From contig JAAYGJ010000206.1 of the NCBI GenBank assembly GCA_012727745.1, forward strand, positions 1 through 11,098: a DNA stretch of 11,098 nt. The letters run 5' to 3'. This DNA is from Clostridia bacterium. GTDB lineage: Bacteria; Bacillota; DSM-521; Neomoorellales; Neomoorellaceae. Of the stretch, positions 7,465 to 11,098 are shown piece after piece; the stretch's first letter is position 1; every line of letters starts with the position of its first letter. The notes under the pieces are model-generated. The model had not been told where the DNA came from. It ran no database searches and saw only the letters and a program-made list of their open reading frames with translations. Position numbers and translations under genes: made by a program.

Positions 7465-9035
7465 TTTACGATACTACCCTGCGCGATGGTAGCCAGGGAG
7501 AGGGTGTTACTCTTTCGGTAGAAGACAAGTTAAAAGTCACGGCCAGTCTGGATCATCTGGGAGTGGATTACATTGAAGGCGGTTGGCCTTGGGCAAACCC
7601 CAAGGATATGGAGTTTTTCCTGCGGGCTAGAAAGATCAGCTGTCGGCATGCCCGCCTGGTAGCTTTTGGCCGTACGCGCAAACCGGATCAGCCTGCAAAG
7701 GAAGACCCCAATCTGCTGGCAATTATACGTACCGGGGTCAAGGTGGCAACTATCTTTGGCAAGTCGTGGAGCCTGCATGTGACCGAGGCCCTGGGTACTA
7801 GCCTGGCTGAAAACCTGAATATGATCAGGGAAAGTGTGGCTTTTCTGGTTGATCAGGGGCTGGAAGTAATCTACGATGCGGAGCACTTTTTCGACGGGTT
7901 TAAAGAAAACCCGGAGTATGCTCTGGCTACGTTGCAGGCGGCGGCAGATGCCGGTGCGAGCTGGCTGGTTTTATGTGATACCAACGGCGGCTGTTTGCCT
8001 GATGAGATCAAGGCAGCAGTAATGGCAGTTAAGGGGGAAATTTCGGTACCCCTGGGCATCCATGCCCATAATGACGGTGACCTGGCGGTTGCCAATACTC
8101 TGGTAGCAGTAACCTCCGGCTGTCGCCAGGTGCAGGGGACCATTAACGGTTATGGCGAACGCTGTGGTAATGCCAATCTCTGTTCCGTATTGCCCAATCT
8201 GGAGCTTAAGATGGGTTATCGCTGCTTGCCGCCCGGTCAACTGGCTAAGCTCACGGAAGTCTCTCGTTATGTAAGCGAGATAGCCAATGTGGTTCCTGCG
8301 GGCAACCAGCCTTTTGTAGGTTACAGTGCTTTTGCCCATAAAAGCGGCATCCATGTGAGTGCTGTATTAAAGCAACCCCATACCTACGAACATGTCACTC
8401 CCCAGGCAGTGGGCAATGAGCGCCGGGTGCTGGTGTCGGAACAGGCCGGGGCTAGTAACTTGCGTTACAAGGTAGAAGAAATGGGCATAGAGCTTTCTGC
8501 ACAAGACGAAAAAACTATAATTAACGGTATCAAGGAGCTGGAACGGCAGGGATACCAGTTCGAAGGCGCCGACGCTTCCCTGGAGCTGTTTATGCGCAAG
8601 ACGGTAGGCGATCTGCAGCGGCACTTTGAGGTAGAGTATGTTAAGACTTTGGTAGAAAAGCGAGCCGGGATGGACGCTATTTCGGAAGCGATTGTGAAAC
8701 TAAAAGTTGATAATCAGGTAATCCATACGGCTGCGGAAGGTAACGGGCCGGTCAATGCGATGGATAATGCTTTGCGCAAGGCTCTGGAAGAGGCTTTTCC
8801 GGCAATCAGCCGTATGCGCCTGACTGACTACAAGGTGAGAGTTTTAGATGAAAAAGATGCTACCAGTGCCAAGGTAAGGGTCCTGATTGAATCTCGCGAT
8901 GGCAGCAGCTCCTGGAATACAGTGGGAGTGTCCACCAATATAATCGAGGCTAGCTGGCAGGCTTTGCTGGATAGTATGGAATATGCTTTGTTAAAGCAAG
9001 CCGGAAAAACCAGGCGCAAAGTTGCAGCTAATTAA
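7449..9035 (+). CDS. cimA: (R)-citramalate synthase
   Basis: CimA condenses acetyl-CoA with pyruvate to citramalate, a threonine-independent entry to isoleucine via 2-ketobutyrate. It is a LeuA paralogue of 528 residues. The DRE-TIM barrel has YDTTLRDGSQGEGV (7-20; catalytic Arg12, metal Asp13), HAHND with His205 and His207, and INGYGERCGN (232-241). The regulatory domain (about 400-520) has an NGPVNAMDNALRKAL segment typical of the LeuA C-terminal domain. The divergent DGSQGEGV instead of DGEQSPG, the EGGWPWANPKD segment (43-53) and FGKSWSLHV point to the CimA branch (longer, bacterial type) rather than LeuA or homocitrate synthase. The start lies 16 bp inside leuB, with AAGGGAG at 7437-7443 as the ribosome binding site. 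It is the last gene of the operon, before a terminator. LeuCD and LeuB next door can supply the following steps. Confidence 0.95.
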   Translation: MEKILIYDTTLRDGSQGEGVTLSVEDKLKVTASLDHLGVDYIEGGWPWANPKDMEFFLRARKISCRHARLVAFGRTRKPDQPAKEDPNLLAIIRTGVKVATIFGKSWSLHVTEALGTSLAENLNMIRESVAFLVDQGLEVIYDAEHFFDGFKENPEYALATLQAAADAGASWLVLCDTNGGCLPDEIKAAVMAVKGEISVPLGIHAHNDGDLAVANTLVAVTSGCRQVQGTINGYGERCGNANLCSVLPNLELKMGYRCLPPGQLAKLTEVSRYVSEIANVVPAGNQPFVGYSAFAHKSGIHVSAVLKQPHTYEHVTPQAVGNERRVLVSEQAGASNLRYKVEEMGIELSAQDEKTIINGIKELERQGYQFEGADASLELFMRKTVGDLQRHFEVEYVKTLVEKRAGMDAISEAIVKLKVDNQVIHTAAEGNGPVNAMDNALRKALEEAFPAISRMRLTDYKVRVLDEKDATSAKVRVLIESRDGSSSWNTVGVSTNIIEASWQALLDSMEYALLKQAGKTRRKVAAN

Positions 9036-9073
9036 ACAAGAGCCAGGCCCTTTCAAGGCCTGGCTCTCTTGTT
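9036..9073. terminator. Bidirectional terminator between cimA and the DUF881 genes
   Basis: A perfect 11-bp GC-rich stem, AGAGCCAGGCC (9039-9049) with GGCCTGGCTCT (9057-9067), encloses a 7-nt loop. It starts right after the cimA stop and ends 8 bp before the stop of the convergent DUF881 gene. ACA/TGT outside the stem can extend it past a 2-nt bulge. The T-run is better read on the minus strand (TTGTTTAATT after the stem) than on the plus strand (CTTGTTAGC), so it may be a stronger terminator for the DUF881 genes than for the leu operon. Confidence 0.85.
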
Positions 9074-9080
9074 AGCTATC

Positions 9081-9812
9081 TCAACCGGGGAACTGTTCAG
9101 TTTTGTTGTTTTTATCAGCAGACGGTTGGGGTTTGATATGCTGCCACTGGGGTAGAGGGGCAGCCGGTAACTCCAGGTCTTGTTCCTGTCTTATAACCGG
9201 GTAGATATTATAAAGATTATTGAGGTTATCAATAAGCCCACCGGTAAAGGTTAAGCCCTTTTCCAGGGTATGGGGGTCGCCGATAGCTTTAATGACCACC
9301 GGGTAAAGGAGTTTATGCCCGTCAACGGTAATATAAATCCTGTTGCCTTCCTCGAGATCTGCAATAGAGGAAAAGGCGCTGATGCGGATATCATTAATGG
9401 CCTGGGCTTCGGCACCTGAAGCCCAGAGTTCATTTAGCAGGTCAACTAAATCCATATACATTAGGGGAGCGTCTCCGGTGATAGTAACCGTAATACCATT
9501 GCCTTTTACAGGGGCAATACCGGTGCTCATCCGCAGGCGGGTCAATTCCTTTTCCAGGGTCTGCTCTGCTTCATTGCCGGCACCGGAATCAATTTTTAAG
9601 GTGAAATACTGCTGCTGCAGCTGGTTGATTTCTTCCTGGAGCTGGTTGCGTTTGTTATCCAGATTTCTCCACATGGCAACCAGGTCTGTGGTTTTTTGGG
9701 CCTCCAGAGAACTGGTCAGGTTTTGCTGAGTACGAAATTGGAGTGCCAGCAAAAGGCCCAGGATCAAAAAGACAACAGTTAATGATATTGACCAGCTTTT
9801 CCCTTTTACCAT
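9081..9812 (-). CDS. Membrane-anchored coiled-coil protein, DUF881 family (distal copy)
   Basis: This is a 243-residue protein of unknown biochemical function, related to the YlxW/YlxX-type DUF881 proteins. Residues about 9-25 (SLTVVFLILGLLLALQF region) form one membrane segment with a short basic cytoplasmic end (MVKGKSW). A Gln/Glu-rich coiled coil follows at about 30-95 (NLDNKRNQLQEEINQLQQQ). The DUF881 domain follows from about 100 to 210, with NGITVTITGD, LLNELWASGAEAQAIND and VIKAIGDPHTL. The orientation implies that the bulk lies outside the membrane. It is more diverged than its neighbour: the segment around residue 150 reads SSIADLEEGNRIYITVDG instead of the usual IRC-G-ILVN pattern. 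The polar, proline-containing tail (about 215-243) is extra. It starts 3 bp after the stop of the upstream paralogue with GGAGGG (9822-9827) as its ribosome binding site, so the two form an operon. Confidence 0.85.
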   Translation of the reverse strand: MVKGKSWSISLTVVFLILGLLLALQFRTQQNLTSSLEAQKTTDLVAMWRNLDNKRNQLQEEINQLQQQYFTLKIDSGAGNEAEQTLEKELTRLRMSTGIAPVKGNGITVTITGDAPLMYMDLVDLLNELWASGAEAQAINDIRISAFSSIADLEEGNRIYITVDGHKLLYPVVIKAIGDPHTLEKGLTFTGGLIDNLNNLYNIYPVIRQEQDLELPAAPLPQWQHIKPQPSADKNNKTEQFPG

Positions 9813-9815
9813 TTA

Positions 9816-10547
9816 TTAATGCCCTCCTGCCTGTAGTAGCCGCAGGTGCTCTGACGGGAAGACACCGTTATAAGCCGGTAGAACCATTTCCGTGGCGGTT
9901 GTTATTTTGATGGGGAAATCACGGCTTTTCAGGTATGCGTATTCAAGGGACTGTTGTAGCGCTGCTGTCAGGGCCTCAGGGTCGCCTAGGGCCTGGATTT
10001 CGTAAGGCGGTGCTATTCTAGTAGAATTTACCAGAATGACAGTGCCAACGCAGCGAATATGGGAGGTAGTAACCAGCCGCAGGCCGTTGATGGCAATAGC
10101 TTCAGCACCGGCATTTTTTAAATCGTTAACCAGATAAAGAACATTTTTATCGTGTATAATATAATCCTCGGGCCGATAGGTAGCCGGAGAGCTTTTTTGG
10201 GCTGCCTGAGCGCCGGCATTATTGTCATCTACTACGACAGTTATACCGCTGCCGGCAACTGGCACCAGCCCGGCGTACAAACGCAGGGTTTCCAATTCTT
10301 TTTGCAACTGGGCCAGGCGGCCCTGTCCCTGGGAACTGTCCTTTTGCAGGTTATCTATATCCTGGCGCAATTTAGCAATGGTCTCTTCCAGGGCGGCATC
10401 TTCTTGTTCCAGGCTTTTAATAATATCAACCAGGCTGGGCTCCTGTTTGGCCTGGGCTTCGGCAATCAGATTAGCACGCAATTGCCAGGATACCAGCAAA
10501 CCGGAAAAAAGGCTTACTATTAGCAGGGAAAGGTATACTTTGCGCAC
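9816..10547 (-). CDS. Membrane-anchored coiled-coil protein, DUF881 family (proximal copy)
   Basis: This is the first gene of a two-gene minus-strand operon, also 243 residues. One membrane segment (about 5-22) is followed by a coiled coil (about 38-92, KSLEQEDAALEETIAKLRQD) and a canonical DUF881 domain. The domain shows GSGITVVVDD (99-108), YIIHDKNVLYLVNDLKNAGAEAIAINGLRL (129-158), IRCVGTVILVN (164-174) and APPYEIQALGDPEAL (179-193), and ends near LPAYNG. The start is GTG with a near-perfect ribosome binding site (AGGAGGT, 10556-10562, 8 bp away). Function is unknown. Family members commonly occur in Firmicutes near division or envelope genes, and here it is transcribed divergently from cdaA, so an envelope-related role is a reasonable inference but is not shown by the sequence. 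Confidence 0.88.
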   Translation of the reverse strand: MRKVYLSLLIVSLFSGLLVSWQLRANLIAEAQAKQEPSLVDIIKSLEQEDAALEETIAKLRQDIDNLQKDSSQGQGRLAQLQKELETLRLYAGLVPVAGSGITVVVDDNNAGAQAAQKSSPATYRPEDYIIHDKNVLYLVNDLKNAGAEAIAINGLRLVTTSHIRCVGTVILVNSTRIAPPYEIQALGDPEALTAALQQSLEYAYLKSRDFPIKITTATEMVLPAYNGVFPSEHLRLLQAGGH

Positions 10548-10555
10548 CAGGCTTT

Positions 10556-10562
10556 ACCTCCT
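10556..10562 (-). promoter_or_regulatory. Ribosome binding site fixing the GTG start of the proximal DUF881 gene
   Basis: The minus strand reads AGGAGGT, 8 bp before the GTG at 10547. This supports a GTG start where no ATG is suitably placed. Confidence 0.75.
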
Positions 10563-10568
10563 ATGGCA

Positions 10569-10594
10569 TTAGACGCGGGACGTTAGAGGCGGGA
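10569..10594. repeat. Short direct repeat in the DUF881 leader
   Basis: TTAGACGCGGGA (10569-10580) is followed by TTAGAGGCGGGA (10583-10594): 11 of 12 bases agree, at a 14-bp period. It lies between the proposed promoter and the ribosome binding site of the DUF881 operon. No function is evident. Confidence 0.5.
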
Positions 10595-10609
10595 TTTAGG
10601 ATACTTCTC

Positions 10610-10637
10610 ACTTTAGTGCTATTTTATCGGAAGTCAA
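10610..10637 (-). promoter_or_regulatory. Candidate sigma-A promoter of the DUF881 operon
   Basis: Read on the minus strand, TTGACT (10632-10637, 5/6 to TTGACA) and TAAAGT (10610-10615, 4/6 to TATAAT) are separated by 16 bp. Transcription would start near 10603, about 55 bp before the GTG. The -10 match is only moderate. Confidence 0.4.
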
Positions 10638-10690
10638 AGCTGCTGGCAACTAGCAAAAACGGGCAAGCTTGAAAAGAAGGGATTTGAAAG

Positions 10691-10727
10691 ACTTCTGTCG
10701 AATGAAGTGCCCTGACCTTCACATAAT
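10691..10727 (+). promoter_or_regulatory. Candidate cdaA control region: Spo0A-like box in a dyad plus -10 element
   Basis: ACTTC-TGTCGAAT-GAAGT (10691-10708) is a 5-bp inverted repeat around TGTCGAA (10696-10702), the core of the Spo0A box. CATAAT (10722-10727), 5/6 to a sigma-A -10 element, follows 19 bp after the box, with no good -35 element. A box covering the -35 zone is the layout of Spo0A-activated promoters, but the match is one heptamer in a short region and may be chance. Confidence 0.3.
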
Positions 10728-10746
10728 AAAACCACCGGGGCAAATG

Positions 10747-10753
10747 TGAGGTG
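10747..10753 (+). promoter_or_regulatory. Ribosome binding site favouring a TTG start for cdaA
   Basis: TGAGGTG lies 6 bp before the TTG at 10760 and matches the anti-Shine-Dalgarno complement well. The in-frame GTG at 10751 lies within this site and has no convincing site of its own upstream. Confidence 0.55.
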
Positions 10754-10759
10754 GATAGC

Positions 10760-11098
10760 TTGGCAGTTTTCTGGCGTTATTTGCAGTCCCTGGGCTTTAC
10801 CGATGTTTTACTAGCAGCTCTTGATATTGGCGTGGTTGCCTTCGTTGTTTACAAATTTATTATGCTTGTCAAGGGCACCCGGGCAGTCCAGCTTATTAAA
10901 GGTCTGGCTGTGCTGGTGATTGCGTCAGTTGCTGCCGAGAGGTTAAACCTGACTACGATTAACTGGATTTTAAGCCAGCTGCGCTTGATAATTATTGTTG
11001 CCCTGCCAATCGTCTTTCAGCCTGAATTACGCCGAGCGCTAGAACAGATAGGACGGGGCAAATTTTTATCCCGTTCGATTAAAGTATTGGGGACAGAA
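10760..11098 (+). CDS. cdaA: Diadenylate cyclase CdaA, N-terminal part (3' end outside window)
   Basis: CdaA is the membrane-bound enzyme that makes the second messenger c-di-AMP from two ATP; it affects potassium and osmolyte balance and cell-wall homeostasis in Firmicutes. The first 113 residues are present. They include three hydrophobic membrane segments (about 16-36, 43-60 and 66-86), a KGTRAVQLIKGL loop (38-49) and the conserved junction FQPELRRALEQIGRG (86-100) that leads into the DAC (DisA_N) domain. The catalytic DGA and RHR motifs lie beyond the window edge and could not be checked. The start is taken as TTG (MAVFWRYLQ) because of the ribosome binding site; GTG at 10751 (adding MDS before LAVF) is the alternative. 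In many Firmicutes cdaR and glmM follow, which would be expected just downstream. Confidence 0.9.
   Translation, partial: MAVFWRYLQSLGFTDVLLAALDIGVVAFVVYKFIMLVKGTRAVQLIKGLAVLVIASVAAERLNLTTINWILSQLRLIIIVALPIVFQPELRRALEQIGRGKFLSRSIKVLGTE

Noticed and set aside
9399..10464. An identical 16-mer in both DUF881 genes (9399-9414 and 10449-10464)
   Set aside because: It encodes AEAQA-type residues at non-equivalent places (the domain in one, the region after the anchor in the other), so it is chance plus shared codon preference and not a repeat element.
1..11098. Mobile elements, CRISPR arrays, tRNA or rRNA genes
   Set aside because: No transposase, terminal inverted repeats, regularly spaced repeats or structural RNA sequences were recognised on either strand.

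Overview
The window is moderately GC-rich, protein-dense and without mobile elements. It suggests a Gram-positive, endospore-forming type of Firmicute, probably a Clostridia-class anaerobe in the Moorella/Desulfotomaculum neighbourhood. The reasons are the strong GGAGG ribosome binding sites, the GTG and TTG starts, the citramalate synthase in a leu operon, the paired DUF881 proteins and the cdaA gene. The genus is an inference from gene content and style, not a match I could run.

Positions 1-9035 (+ strand) are one dense branched-chain amino acid operon. It holds the C-terminal half of ilvB (cut by the window edge), ilvN, a second complete acetolactate synthase large subunit, leuA, leuC, leuD, leuB and cimA. 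Gaps are 0-51 bp and several genes overlap (ATGA, TAATG, 8 bp, 16 bp), so translational coupling is likely. LeuA starts leucine synthesis from 2-ketoisovalerate, and CimA starts isoleucine synthesis from pyruvate plus acetyl-CoA. LeuCD and LeuB can process both 2-isopropylmalate and citramalate. The 2-ketobutyrate from the citramalate branch then feeds acetohydroxyacid synthase (IlvB/IlvN). ilvC, ilvD and ilvE are not in the window. A convergent, bidirectional terminator closes the operon (about 9036-9073).

Positions 9081-10547 (- strand) hold two adjacent DUF881 genes. Each encodes a 243-residue protein with one N-terminal membrane anchor, a coiled coil and a DUF881 domain. They share the terminator with the leu operon. 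Positions 10548-10759 are a divergent intergenic region with a candidate minus-strand promoter, a small direct repeat, a dyad containing a Spo0A-box-like heptamer and possible leader hairpins. The window ends inside cdaA (+ strand), the membrane diadenylate cyclase that makes c-di-AMP.

The least ordinary part is the second acetolactate synthase. It keeps the catalytic Glu, Gln, Lys and Arg of the family, but has Leu where the Trp that confers 2-ketobutyrate preference normally sits. It also has Glu in place of the Mg-binding Asp of the thiamine diphosphate motif (GEGS instead of GDGS). It lies directly after ilvN, where ilvC is often found. I see no unknown multi-gene system; most of the window is ordinary biosynthesis.
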